This document shows, one piece after another, positions 1 through 16,400 of a DNA stretch of 64,000 nucleotides (position 1 is its first letter; every line of letters begins with the position of its first letter). A program made the position numbers and the translations under genes. Where the stretch lies: positions 310,001 to 374,000 of the forward strand of contig NW_026570265.1 in NCBI RefSeq assembly GCF_019649055.1. Direction: 5' to 3'. The DNA is from Paramacrobiotus metropolitanus. Its lineage: Eukaryota; Tardigrada; Eutardigrada; Parachela; Macrobiotidae. The notes below the pieces were generated by a model. It was not told the DNA's origin. It searched no databases and saw nothing but the letters and a program-made list of their open reading frames with translations.

Positions 1-3000
1 CTAATTGATTTAATATTTGATAAACAGCAGTATCGCATAGTATTATTAATTCATTTCACACCTCTAACCAAAATATGTACCCACTACCAAGACCACGTAC
101 GCTGTCACACAATACCAACCAGTTAGCAACCCTAAACATGCAAAGATGGCATACAAGCGGCAACCGAAGTACTTACCAATAAGTCAGTGTTCTCGCCCAA
201 AAGTTCCACAAATCACAAGTTGCATTTGAGCATTAAAAAGTTGCATTTGAGCAGCCAACATAATCAGACGGCTTATAAACTTATGCATCCTTAACTAGTA
301 TATAGCTTGAATAAGTATATGAAGGTTAATACGCTTTCACTGCTCTGACAATTAGAACCCGCGCGCAATTAAATTTAGCAGTTTTGTGTGGCTTTTTGTA
401 AAACCGCTTTTATCAATTTTGTGTAAAATCAAATGCAAGTAAAAAATGTTATACTGACATCGTTGTATGGCAGCTCGATTTAATGTCGTAAGCATACGAG
501 TATTGATACTTTTCCGAGATGTATTAATGATGTCGAATGGCCTCACCACGAAACTTCCCGCTGCGAACGAAAATGCCGACCACTTCCCTGCCTGGTCGAC
601 TGGACTGCATTTAACGAAAAAAAAAACTTAAGCAACTCAAATGTCGTATTCGAATTTACAACACTTCCTAGAAATATTTGTTTATAAGCAAATGTGTGAT
701 ATTTTTAGGGCATAAGTTTTTAAAAGTTTACTTTGAAATTTGAAAAAAACTGGAACTTTGGTTTATTGCAAAACTTTATAATTACGCATGTGCGTTCATA
801 TGCATATTTTAAAGAAGAACTGTCCATATAGAACGACATTTTTGGTGCAACAGTTTGTGTTCAAGTTCTTGGATCTTTATACCCGTATTTCACTCATATC
901 TTCCCAGCAAAATCTTGTATCTACATGTATGTATGTTTTGTAATTACAATATTATTTTAATAGTTCTCGACCTAGTAATGGTAGCAATCATACAAGTACG
1001 AACGACAGAACTTGCATACGTACGACGTTACTAAACAAAATAAAAATTAATTGTAATTAATTTTATGTTACAGATAGCGTACAGAACAATGTGAATATCA
1101 ATTTCCTGGCACTATCTATCTGTATTTACAATTCAAGTACTTACTATGAATTGTAATTGATCGCATCATTTTAAAGTTCTTTGGGTGCTGTTTTGACTTA
1201 ATATAGTTATTTACACACTACGAGTAGTAAAGCCGTCTCTGATTATGGATACTTCTACTGTCTTCGGGTTTGGTTCTTGCAGTGTGCCATACAAAAATTA
1301 AAAATTATTTGCTGGTGTTGCTGTAACTTCAAACAAATGCTATAAGTTAACAAAACGGTCATATATCACTTATGTGAAGTAAAAACTGGACAAACATAAT
1401 ATGTAAGTAAACAATTTTTTGTGGGAAATTGTTTACAATCAGTGGAATGAATTTGTGGACCCGGTTACATCAGGACACATTATGTAAAGGTCACTTATCA
1501 GACTTTAATTAATACGATGCCGTAATTAATTAACGTCAGCCAAAATACATCACCGCTTAATATTGCTGTAGTGGATGCACCTGTCTTAGGTCAAGCCTAT
1601 CGTTCCCTTCAATAACAATTTGGAACAAAAGCTGCTGGTAACGGCGGGTAAACGTACTGGAGTGAGAACTTCGTTACTGAGGACACCTTCCCCGGAACTG
1701 AAAGACCAGTTATCTCCAGACTGCAGAATAAACACTAAAACTTACAAATAGTCCAACTACAACTGACTTTCTTGGCTTTAATAGCACGATTATCCAACAA
1801 TATTCCTTCTCAAACCATTAGTGTGTACTTAATTAACAACTGGCGTTTGGTAAAAGAAGTTTAAAGGATATATTTTCTCATGTCATATTTGACCTTTCTG
1901 CTTTCAGTTGCCGTACTAGCGCTTTTTGTTGAACTGAGTGAATTTGATACCAAGTTTCTTAACTATCAAGGAATCTGTTCCACTCCAGCAAACACCAAAA
2001 GGTAGCCAATTTGTAGCTTACTGCGTCGGCTGTGCACGGTATTAATGTCACCGCTGCTGAGAAAACATGTCTCAAAAACTAGCACCTACATTATTTCCTG
2101 ATCATGATAGTTCTTTGTGAAAGCTGGCAAGGATTTTAGCTGTCCAAAGATGATCAGAGATACTTGAACAAAACACCTCGAGGGCAATGAGTTTCTTCAC
2201 CCGAAAGGAACGTTTAGTTGGACCGGCAACGCTAATGGTAGCTGGCACTTTTCTCTTTTGCCGTCGACGCACAGTAGCATGCCGACTGCGCGCAAGCCGA
2301 CGGTCTACCTTTCATTTTGCTAGCAAAATGCTGTAACAAATTACTGAATTGTCCATAGCATCACTTCCATTGCTGCGGCGCCGCATGGGTCTTAACAAAA
2401 CCGGTTTTGTTTCTGCGCCATAACTGGCTAGTATCAAAGAGTTACTATAGTACTTAGATAAACTTGCCGTGTTGTTCGGGCCGAAAGAAAAATCGATGGC
2501 AGTGATGGTACGCAATCCATCTTAAACCTTAACCAGGGCACACGCGCACGCCACTGCACTATGATCCGCCTGTTTATGGCCTTCACTGATTGTCAAGTGG
2601 TTAGAAATAATCCGTAATCCAATCATACACTGCACTTAAAGACCACCCCCTCGCTGTGATGCCACCCAAGTTTTGGTTTATGAAAAGGATTAGCTGGCAC
2701 TGATGACGAACAAAACGCACCAATGATTGGATTGTCAGTCAAAATCTAGCTCGTACAAACGGCAAAGTTATACACTTGCCGCACATAACGGTTTGTATCA
2801 TCGTACATATGCAATCGTTCTGCATCAGGCCAAAGAGAATTTGTAACGAGCGACATGGGGATACGCATACATTGAAGAAAATTATACACATGGTACAATT
2901 GCAATGTCACTGGTGCAGATAGAATATTTCGCGGCAAAACAAGTGTTATATACTGTCCAATGCTGCCGCGAGAACGATAGTGTCATTAAAAATTCTCGAT

Positions 3001-3386
3001 GTTGCGTATTTTCAACTGCTTCCCATTCAGGACCCTTATAAACTGATTATCAACTCAAATATCGAATTGTTAAAGAGCCGTTGATATTTATACGTGCATG
3101 GTGGCCCGGTCTGGCCGGCAGCACGCGGTTTATATATTGGTTTATACTGGGACCGGAAGAAAGTGCGAAAACGGAATTTTAAATAATCATTTTGTGGTCT
3201 GATCTTGCATTTTAATTGGCTACTTACTTGACTGCTTCTAATCGGTGGAGCTAACTCACTTGACGATTCTTATAGCTGTCCTGTGCTGCTGCAGCCGCCG
3301 CTATCTGATTAATTATTATTCACTGGGCATTCGGCGCGGTGTGCATTGATAATAGCCGGATTACTTGATTGGGATTTCCTTATGTT
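1..3386. other. gene-free 5' flank of the POU gene
   Basis: I see no convincing coding sequence here on either strand; open frames are short and have no family resemblance. A 16-bp direct repeat occurs at 217-232 and 238-253. A TATA-like AT stretch lies near 3131-3140, about 250 bp upstream of the POU start codon. It is compatible with a core promoter, but that is inference only. Confidence 0.5.
217..253. repeat. 16-bp direct repeat pair
   Basis: The same 16 bases occur at 217-232 and 238-253, separated by 5 bases. No gene is associated with it. Confidence 0.8.
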
Positions 3387-5765
<2,379 letters not shown>

Positions 5766-8336
5766 GCAACTGTATTCAGATGTGTGAGCTCTAAATTTAG
5801 ATGGCTTGGTGACCTTACAAGAGTACATTTTATGGTGCCGTTGTTGAGCGGTCCCGTGGATCCAGTCACTGTGACCTTTTGTTGCATACCGATGTGTCTC
5901 TCTGGTTTTCTGTCACACAAATTTAAATATGATATTCTCTTTATGATGTAATCATTGATGTTGTTGTCAGTAAAGTATTTGCAAAAAGATTTTTAAATTC
6001 CTTGTCTTAACCGCGTACGTTTGTTAACAGCGTCATAGTCAATAAATATTTTAGGTTGTCTGCTGTTCCAGTTCTCCTGTTTACCTGTTGGCTATAAGAT
6101 CTTTTACCTAAACTGTAATACGAAGTACTATGAAAGCACCGTAAAGAAATGTATAACATTGTTATTTGCTATTTGTAATAGGCATGTTCCACTAACTGTG
6201 TTTATTTCAGTCGGCATTAAAAATAAATTATACATTCGTTCGTGCAGATGTAAATTAAATGGCAATTTTGACGCACCGCGACTTTTGTTACGAATAAGAA
6301 AAAATTGTGTTTCCAGTTACATATTACACTATAAATGCAAGAATCGAATGCAACTAAAACTGATAATCTTAACTGCGCTACGCTACATAGTGCACACGGA
6401 TACACCGAACAATGGAGCACCTAAAATTGGTAGTAATAAACAACTACACGAAAGACTTTTATTTATCGTTTACGCTCTTCTACCGAGCAGTTTCGTCTGC
6501 TGCGCTCGCACAAAATCCCTCGAGCAGTGCTAGCTAGATAAAGGTCACAAGCGCTTAACGGCAGCTCACTATATCACTTTTTATGTGTTGAAGTGTGTTC
6601 GCCAAACCAACCATTGAATGGAAAACGCATTTTATGAGTACGCTTTATTGATTGATCGGCAGGATAACAAAAAAATGCCTGGCAGCTTTTGACTTGGACA
6701 ATTAAAAGAAACGTGTCTGGGTTTTGTTTGCGCAGTTTCAACATTTACGACAAGAAAAAACTTAATTAAAACGCAGTATATTTCTCAATCTCGGCTATAA
6801 TTATCTACAATTTAGGGTTTTGATGGTTATTGATAGCATTCATTATGTCCATCTGTTCTCTTCTTCGACTGTGCAGTGTGCAGTATGCGTAGCAGTTGCG
6901 AATATCAGTACGTAATACTATCTGTTTCACAGGGTATAATATTGTGCAGTAGTTGCAGAAGCCATATTGCTCTAATTTGTGATAACAAAAACAAACAATT
7001 ATCGATTTTCAGTTGCAACCATAAAGTTTAAAAGAAACGCAAGCGCAAGCCTCCACTAGAATCCTGTTTTGTGAGATTTGAAATTACTTTTTCTTATTTT
7101 TTAAATGTAGTAGGCGGAATTTTATAAAGAGAATTTAGTATCCACAATAAGTCAAGCCGAAAATTTTACTAACTTTTACTGTAATATTAACGCTAGCAGT
7201 GATAATCAAACTTTTAGCTGCATGTAGTGTAAATTCCTAATGCTTCGGGTCAATACGATTAGTGGTGGCAGACAAGTCTGTAATTTTCTTAAATGATTGA
7301 ATGAAAGATGTGGCTTGTTAACGATGTGTTTGTTGTGGATAATTAGATGCTGCTCCTGATGGGAGCGCGCACTGTCGATCACCATCAGGATAAATAAGGA
7401 CACGCAGGAAGATTGAGCTAGATAGCGGAGGCCAACGCATTGGTCCATTCAGTGCGTTCTCACTACTCTCAAAGGGTGTCCTGACTTGCCCAGACTACAC
7501 AGGCAGCACAATGTAAAATTAAGAGACGTCGACGCAGATAATACACTAGGCCAAATCAGGATACGAACGCAATCGACAGTCGAAATGCAGCCGCACAGTA
7601 GCACGAAGATATTAATATGATCGCTGACAAGTGGAAAGAAATACTACAAACGGCGCCATGGCAAAGTGTTTATTTACGCAGACGGTAGTTGGTTTAGTGG
7701 CAGTGATGCCTCATTTTAGGGATTAACATAGTGAATCAGGAAAATTGCGCTGTAAACGCACAGCTACCGGCCCAATTTGCAATATATTCAAACATGGTTG
7801 TATTGCTCGATTGTCTATAAATGCTGTAAGCAGCAACCAGCCAGTAAATCCACAGAGGATAACACTATACAGATTCGTACAACTCATTATCAAGTCGGCT
7901 GCTGAATTTTTAAGTGTAAAATGATATGTTGCAGAGAGTGAAAAGGTACTTACACTGGTACACAACGACAAGATTGCTGGCGTTTAATTATGTATTCTGT
8001 GGTTAGCAGTTGATACCCGTGTGCTTTCTTGCGGAATAACAGAGCCCTTTTCCTAGCGACGCTGCGCTACACTACTTGACCAGATGCTTTTTTAAAATTC
8101 TAAATTTTGTCAAAGTTTACATTAAGGTTTATTATTTTTGCGTCGCGCTCGTCGGATATAAGTGCCCAGTAGCTTGTGTCAAAAGGTCATGAACTGGAAA
8201 CGAAAAACTGAGCAACCGCAACCTGCAAACTCTTTAGTGCGAACATTATAGGTATGGCATAGTTTCGTACATGATTCGATTAATACGAAGGAAATCACTG
8301 GAGAGTTATAATTAGTTTTCAGACAAATTATTTTGT

Positions 8337-8370
8337 GCGTAATGAATTTTCACTAAAAAATTCATTACGC
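8337..8370. repeat. 14-bp perfect inverted repeat, 6-nt loop
   Basis: Arms at 8337-8350 and 8357-8370 are exact reverse complements. The region is AT-rich and intergenic, with no neighbouring gene. Confidence 0.8.
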
Positions 8371-11300
8371 ATCACTAAAAAAATTATGCATGTATCCCAT
8401 TCTGCGTTCACTTACTTCGAAGTTTGATAGATAACTAATTATTTTTTTAATCATAAAATCTATGATAATATAAGGTAACGCTTCACTTTCACCACATATG
8501 GTTAAAACGCTTTTTTTTATTAAAGATTTCTTGATTCAAGTAGTAACTTGAAATTAGTATTATAAACATTGAAAATTGTATAACTGCTTTTGTCTAGCCA
8601 TAATAAAGCTATCACGGGGCTTATGAAAGAAAGTGTGGTTTTATTTTGTTCGCCAAAATATAGAAGTACGCCTTAAATAGAATCATGTCGCTGCTACGTC
8701 CACAGCGAGGAGAAGATTCGCAAAAGATGACCCGGGCACCATGTGCTTATGAGGCAATAGCGCGATCAATTAATTGATCTAAAATCAATACTATCTCGTA
8801 ATTTCTAAGATTATTATCGGAACCCCGCAGCTCGGCACCCGCAGACGCAATTGTACTGGCTCGCATACAACAGGAAATCTCGAAATGAAATCTGGTTAAA
8901 TAAGTGTGTACTTGAACCTATCGTCGTTGGACTTTAGCGAATGCTGACCGTCCTCCGAAGCAGTCGACAATAATCTTTAAAAAATCGTGCTCAAAGGATA
9001 CTGAAAGCGTTTTATCTGACAACTGCGCTTCCCGAGTTTAATCAAAAATACCTGCTACAATAAAATTACCAAGATAACTGGAATAAGCACACTGAACCAG
9101 CGCATTTATATATACGTATACATGTAAGTAATACTAAAAAGATAGTTTCAGGCTTTATTACAAATGTCTGCAATGAATGTGCTTTTACTGATCAAGCGGT
9201 TAAGAAAGAAAAAATTGAAGGCACGAAAATGATGAACAATCCCACATTGTAGCTGAAGGTAAACTGAATTTGCCTTTTATCAAAAATATCTTTTGTAGGC
9301 AAATTTACCAGTGCTTAAAGGGTCTTAGAAGCGCGATTATGTGCTTTGAATTCAAAATGATAATGATACCCTATATCCATTTTGTGGATCGTTTAACACT
9401 GTCGAGGGTCAGTTATCTTCACCTTGATTTTACTCTTAAATCTTTACAAGCAGCTCTTCAAACTGTCGTCTCGATTGTGGCGGATCAAATGTATTTTTGA
9501 AATTCCTAAGCACGCAATCGGGTCGCCGTATTGTAAGTGCTGAGGAGGTGTAGAGTGGATATGTCAACAGTAAATCTTTGAACGGTAGCAAGAAAAGACT
9601 TTTTATTGCAAATCCGTAAAAGTACGTCGTTTTCGTAAAATGGCAAGGCTATTAACATCCATACAGCATTCTTTTTATTTTCAACTTGTATTACTACAGA
9701 TACTGCAATATTATTAGGACATTCGTAATATTTATGCTTTCTTAAAAGGAACTGCTGTTTTCTATGTGCAGGCTTCAAACTTGCCAAATTATGCAGTCTA
9801 TTTGTCATCGTTTTTCTTTTGATCATAAGTTCTTTCGTCGCGATTCTGCGTGAAGAAAAGTAATAATCACATTTTATCAGATATTATTTACTGGTTTCAC
9901 CTACAAAATACATATAAAATAATTATCAAGATTTAATTATTAGACTAAAATTTAATTAAGGGGCAGTTAAAATTTATAAATAAGTGTGTCAAGTAAAATG
10001 TGGTTACCTCGCATTTGTATGTGCATCCGAATAGTTTTGTTTTACATATTCTTTGTACTAATTACTGTAAATTCATCACGATGCACCAGGAAAATCAGAA
10101 ATTACTTGCACATCGGTTACAGGTGACCTTTCTCTTTCAGTTCTCATAATATTTTACCTTTAGCTGCGGAGCCGAACATTTGATAGACCGCAACCAGGCA
10201 GCGTTGTGTTATCCTTTAAGTTAGTATAATTGGATTGCGTCATTACAAATAGCGCAAGTGATTTCCGTTTGTTTATGAAATTCACTCAATGCTGTACTTG
10301 CACCTGGATCTCAGCAAATAAAATACGGTTGACAACGGTAGAATAATCAACAAACAGATCCCGCAATGTGGATCGCTTATCACTTATCCATATCTATATG
10401 TTCGTATGCGTAGTCTGAACAGGTAAGTGACTGTATTTGTAGCCATATAGCGCTAGTTGTGGCTGATTCTCCAAGTGACACATTTGTTTGTAGCATTAGT
10501 GGTACAAGTTTGGGCGGATATCGGTTTAGGGTAGCAGCATCCGTCATCTCATCTGGTTTGACACTCTTTTACGCCCTGATAAAGCTGTTACAAATTAGCT
10601 GGGTCTTGGTGCGTGTAATCTATAGAAGATTCCCACTTGGTACGGAATGATGAATGACAGTTGACAACGCGCGTGTCCCTAATGTGACTTCCCACTTGAG
10701 CACCCAATTTCCAGCACAAACACAGTAATGAGACACCAGTACCAAAATTTGTGTTTTCGTTAACAGTTGTAGCGTCTTATTTTTTTATAATTTGGTATTT
10801 CTTATTAGACAGAGAAATTCACTGCAGAATGAGCACACCACGAGACCAGTAATAGTTGTCAAAGTTTTATCAAAATTAAAATTTTTATTAGCATTATTTT
10901 GCATAAATGCGTTTTTCTTAAATTTTGCAATATGTACCTGCTGCATTATTTATTTTTCATTCGCATACACTGCCATACTGCAAAGGAACACAACTATTCA
11001 ATACATGCAATATCGTAGACATAGTCAAACACTAAATTACTAAATACTCGTACGATAGTATTGATCATCCGCAAATTTATGACGCAGACATGCTGCAAAG
11101 CAGCAGGTGCAAAAAGGCCCGAATGCCGTTTACGAGTCAACCAGCCGATGAAATTATCCGAGCACAAGCAGAAGGATGAAAAATGGTTTGCCGGTCATGA
11201 TAGTGGTCACAGATTTATGGCCCCCGCAGCATAAAGGATTATGACGTTATAGATAGAATAATATAGCGGGATGCAGGGGATGCGCAGGACGGTTCACGGA

Positions 11301-12422
11301 TCCCTTTGTCGTAGTTATGGTTCATCTTTGATCTAGACTGATTCGTCTGATCGTTCCCCACCATCACAATTCCCGTTACATGCTTCATCACCCCGTCATA
11401 AACCAGTGAATTTATTTCATAAATCCATTTCACTGGGAATAGTCGCCCTGTCGTTGGAAAATGCGAGTTGCGATCAGCAGGAAGCATGCACAATATCACC
11501 GGCATGAGTCCCGCTTCTGCCCTATATACTCGTATTTATGGCTGCGCACGATTAGGCCAAACATTCGCTGCCGCGTATGTTGATTTTCAGAGCTGTGCCA
11601 AGAGCGTACAAAATCCGCTCAAGCGTACAGTTTTATTTCAGTGATTTTATTCAATGTTCGATATCGTTAAAGGTCTTACGGTTAATTATATGTTTCAAAA
11701 TATTTTCAGAAACCCAACCAAATATTAGTAAGCAGACTAATCAGTAAATTTTTTGTCAAATATTTTAATGGGCTCTCAAAATCTGCTACCGGCATTTATT
11801 ACTAATATGCAAGCTACTGCGGCAATCACCGGCAACAGTTTTGCGCTATATATTGCTCTTTGTTGTCACAACCTTTGAAATAGTGAGTGACCAGTTTGTT
11901 AACGTTAACGTTTTCTTTTCCGGTCTCGCTTACAGGTTACATAGGCAATGGTCACTTGCGTAACAAAATTTTCGTAAAAAGTTGACACATTTTTATAACT
12001 GAAGATAATGGGTCTAAAAGTTTGGAAATTACTGAAAACGTGACAGACCGACATTTTACAATAACTAAATATTGCTGCTGATTTTACGCTCCATCGGACG
12101 TATCCGAATCAGACGTCTAATTCCCATCTCTGGTCTGTATGTTTGCGCTCCAGTTGATGCGGAAAGACAATAATCAATTGGGAATCCTCTTCAGATTACG
12201 CCTAATGCTTTTGTTGTTCATGTTTGCTCAAAGATGCATCTGCCGGGCGCAAATATCACCTTTTGTCCGGAGCTGGCAAAGTCGATCCAGAAGGCCCCTC
12301 AAAGCGATGAAAAGCGATATTGTTAAGGTCGAGAAATATTCCTAGTTATTAAGACTACCAGACAATCGGCTAAATTTCCCCGCCGTTCACTTTCACGTGC
12401 TTTCAATTCAGCGCTGTAAAAG

Positions 12423-12536
12423 CCTGAATTGGATCAGTTCGATGAGCTGATGGTAAATAAAAACCGATACGGCGACCACCTGAGCGCTAACTACAAACGC
12501 TATGCTGAGTGGAAGCAGCGTGTATTCAAACAATAA
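12423..12536 (+). other. weak coding-like run of 37 codons ending in TAA
   Basis: One frame reads PELDQFDELMVNKNRYGDHL and continues with a mixed-charge composition to a TAA. It is preceded by an in-frame stop unless an acceptor (AAAAG at 12418-12422) is used. Another short frame about 150 bp upstream (ending SDEKRYC, stop) also looks protein-like. No family is recognised. It may be an orphan exon, a pseudogene fragment or chance. Confidence 0.2.
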
Positions 12537-12935
12537 TGACCATCCGCTCAGTTGTGTATATGACGGTATACGTGTGTACGGATATACGCGCAGTCATCCA
12601 TTCAATTAACAATGGTTATTTGTACAATGACAAAACGGTGCATTGCCACTTTACCTATGACAATGCCGTATCATCGCACCTTCTTTCATTAGATAAAGAA
12701 TACGGCCAGAGAGTAATCACTTACCGGGGATATCTGTCTAAATAACATGCTTGACAGAAATATTTGGGCCGAATTGTGTAGCGGTGATATGGACAATCCA
12801 ACGCGCTGTCCGATAGATCTTGTCAAACAACTGGCTTTGTTTTCCGTTGATCTTTCTTTTACACGTCGCTTTCTTGTCTGTCAATGTACGATCGGGCCGA
12901 TTTTTCCGAAGGACGTAGCGCTGCATACGTCCACG

Positions 12936-12967
12936 GGTATATATATATATGTATGTATATATATACC
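12936..12967. repeat. TA-rich near-palindromic microsatellite
   Basis: Alternating TA/TG repeat bounded by GG and CC, forming a near-perfect palindrome. Confidence 0.7.
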
Positions 12968-13282
12968 TGTAGGTATGGATCCCTGTCGAATCATATTGTA
13001 ACTTGTAAGTTTGTAACACAGGATAGGGAAAAACTGAGCTTGTAACTGAGGACAGACAGAACGTTTACTGACAATAGAGAGAAATTTACTGTAAACTCAA
13101 GAGAGACAGAAATGCTGTAACTCAGGATGGGCAGAGATGCAGAGGCAGAGGTGGAGCATGTATGTGAACAGTGAAAGAACGCACTGAATGTCATCGTCAG
13201 TTGATCCAAAGTTTCAAGCACTAGTTTTCGTTTACCTTTCCATAAAACTTCCTAACCAACATCTCAGAAGATAGAAAGAAAA

Positions 13283-13470
13283 TTTGACGCTTTTGATCTC
13301 TGATAAGTGTTTTTAGGGAACCAAGAAGTTATGCTTGTTTGGTTTCTCGTAGACATAGCATAGGGTGCAAGCAACGCCTCCATCGGACGGACCTATGCTA
13401 AGTCTACGAGAAACCAAACAAACTTTCTTGGTTCTCCATAAAACCTACTTTCAAAATATCAAAAATTCTA
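13283..13470. repeat. fold-back element with long imperfect inverted repeats
   Basis: The arm at about 13283-13364 is the near-perfect reverse complement of about 13392-13470. The central part (about 13319-13364 against 13392-13436) differs at only a few positions, and the outer parts are more diverged. The loop is about 27 bases. No coding capacity is seen. The shape fits a MITE or solo fold-back transposon; I could not establish a target-site duplication. Confidence 0.65.
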
Positions 13471-16400
13471 AAATTTTATTCTCTATTCTGAAACATTAAC
13501 TGGGAAGGTTCGTTAAAGTGACAACGAAAAACTGATGCTGCAAGTTTTGGAGATAGTGGCAGTCGGAATCAGGTACCCAAAGTCGAGACTAATACACGTA
13601 TGCGCGTACGCGAGGTGGTTGCACTTGCCGCAGACTATTTCGCTAAAATAGCCGTCCAGCTTGCACTCAGGCAATCTTCCCAGTAAACAACTCCACAACA
13701 GAAGTTTTTTGCAGTTATTATGTAATAAAACCCGTCCTTCGGAACAGTCCCCACGGGGGACGCCCCGCTAGGGTTTTTTCTTTTCAAGATTGATGCACGT
13801 GCGCTAAGCTGGTTGAAGGTGTGATTCCGACAAAAACGCCCGACAACATAGGCCAGGAATCTTCGGCATTGCGTATTTATGTAGCGTACACATCGCATTC
13901 CTTAATTAAGCGTTATAACAGCATCCCCGTTGTTAGTAGCCCGTGACCTTGGACTCGGCTTGTCATTTTCACTTCTAACGCACATTGAAAAAAATAAGCG
14001 GAGAAGAAACTTTTCACAGTTTAAAATCCAGATCTAATCCATAGAATGAATATTTCAGCAATTATCGATAGGGTCAGCATGAGCACGGAACACAAGTTCA
14101 GCGATCATGGATACAAATGGCTGAAATGAGAATTTAATGAGTTAATAGCTGCTAAAATCTTAGACCGTTATCGGTAGGATCTTTCTTCGCCATACATTGT
14201 CAACGTCGTTCAATCAGCAGCACAATATTATGTATGATGCATTTTGTAGGAAAACCCTTATTGCTTTAAATAGGGAAACGAGTTATAAAAGTGTAACAAG
14301 TAAAAGCTTGAGTCATTTACAATGCGTCGAAAAGGAAATTATAGGTCTTTTAGCGGGTGTAAGGTGATTTGCTTGGTTCAGTTGGCGTCGGATACAAGTT
14401 TCCATATCATATACTCTTCATCTCTCCAATCAATTCCCTTCCTTTACATTTTGATTGTGTTTAGAGGTTTGCAGCTGAGCAGGAATGCTTATTATTATTC
14501 CGAAGATCAAAATGTTCCATTGCGTTTTCCATTCTCCTTAAGGCAAGAATGGACTTTTAATCAGAAGCAGTGAGCATGGTGAAGAGAAACAGAGAGATAC
14601 AGGGTGAAAATTACAAATGCAACATCGATTCCCAATCGCAACCGCGTTTCACCAGTGCACATTAATAATGTAATAAGTAGTAAAATCTGAAATGAATGAT
14701 TTGTTCCATACATTACCTTTACTGAAAGTTTGCAAAATTTTGGGGCGCGATTAAATCTTACATCATAAAATTGGGAGGGTCGCCTCGTGTATGCAGCGTA
14801 TACAAATTATTGTAAGAAAGATTGTCGTTGGAGGAGATTTGTTAGCCGGGGCTATTAAATATGCATTTGGTCGTCTACATGTGTGCTTGTGTCCAGTAAC
14901 TGTACTTGTTTATTATGCATTGCATTTATACAGTTTTCTTCTGAATCTCAATTCTGATTATCGTAAAATTACCATTTCTAATGCCCCTCACGGCCTTGCA
15001 TTTCCATTTCGAAGTGCATTTACGGCAGCGCCAGTGCTGCGAAAGTAGTGATGGCTGCTGCATGCATATCAAAAACCTTATCCTCGCTTGACTTTCAATC
15101 ACAAAATGCCCACTGAATTCGTTTTTAATGCTGTTAGTGCTAGATCATACGGTTGGCATTCGGTTTGGCATGTAGCTGTAGTGCGGATGTAGTTTTTTAT
15201 TCGTGGATACCACCGGCAGTTCTCAAAATTTAGCTATCGATATCAGCAGGAACCGGCAGTCCTATTAATTTTCTTAAAGGATATTACACTACAGCAAAGG
15301 AGCATAACATTGTTAACCTGTGGATACATATCTCATCTATGTCTGCTGGCTCGTCAGTTTATAATCATTATCCATGTTGCGGTATTTACACGCGGAGGTC
15401 ACTTGAAATTGTCTGCAGAGATGGCATAACGGCGCCGACTGATCGTCGCTGATCAGACTCATCGAACAAGCAAAATACCACTTTGTCTCCTAAAAGGATT
15501 TTCTCCTTCCGTACGCACCACTAGCGGAATTATTGGAAATCACATATTACATTTCTCAAGAATCTGAATCTATGGGAAGGTGTGGCGGCGTACAAGAGAC
15601 AGGCTCACACACTGGTTTTGGACAAACTTGTAATGTGAGTTTTATGTTACTGACCAACATACAGCAGCAGCGACAGCGACGTCGCTGATCTATCCAGCTG
15701 CCTGCGTATGTCACTCGAGGCATATTTATCATTCCGTGCAGTAGTGCACCGACTGTGATTTTTGCCGCACGTAATCACCGATGATTGTTTATCACACTCG
15801 ACAATCAAGTTTTGGCTCTTTTATCGGCTCCGGCCGAGACCATCCTTCAATTTTCCGTCGCCTCTCTCCCGGCTTAGCGCAATTTATGTGCACCCACCAA
15901 AAGGCCAACTACGAGTATAAGGCGAGATCAATGTAGAAATTTTGCAGGCAGTACGATCTTGTTTCTAACGTTACATCCTCCCTTGGCGTAATACAAATAT
16001 TTCCCTAGCGTAAAATTGCTTTCTTGACAGTGCAGTTATAATTTTCGGCCCACTCGAAAAAGTTGGATAAATAGCCGCGACCATTTTCACTGACACTTTA
16101 TTTACAGCCTATAATTTTCCAAATTTGTCTGTGTGCAGAGTTTGAGTACATTTCGGCTTTAGAGCTGACTTTAACATGGGTTAGCATGTGCGAGGGGGTT
16201 GTATAGAGTTAAATTGGTAATGACCATGCTATTGTCGACGTATTTTCTGCGCGGATGTGCACGGGTAAACGAGTTGATTATCCATCCCGCCCCCGAAACC
16301 CCCCACAAGCTGTTAGTAGGCAATGTCGCGGTTTCATTAAGGTCGAGAGTTGATTTAGCTGTAGAAACTTCCCCAAACGCCGGCGCGGCCGCACTTCACT

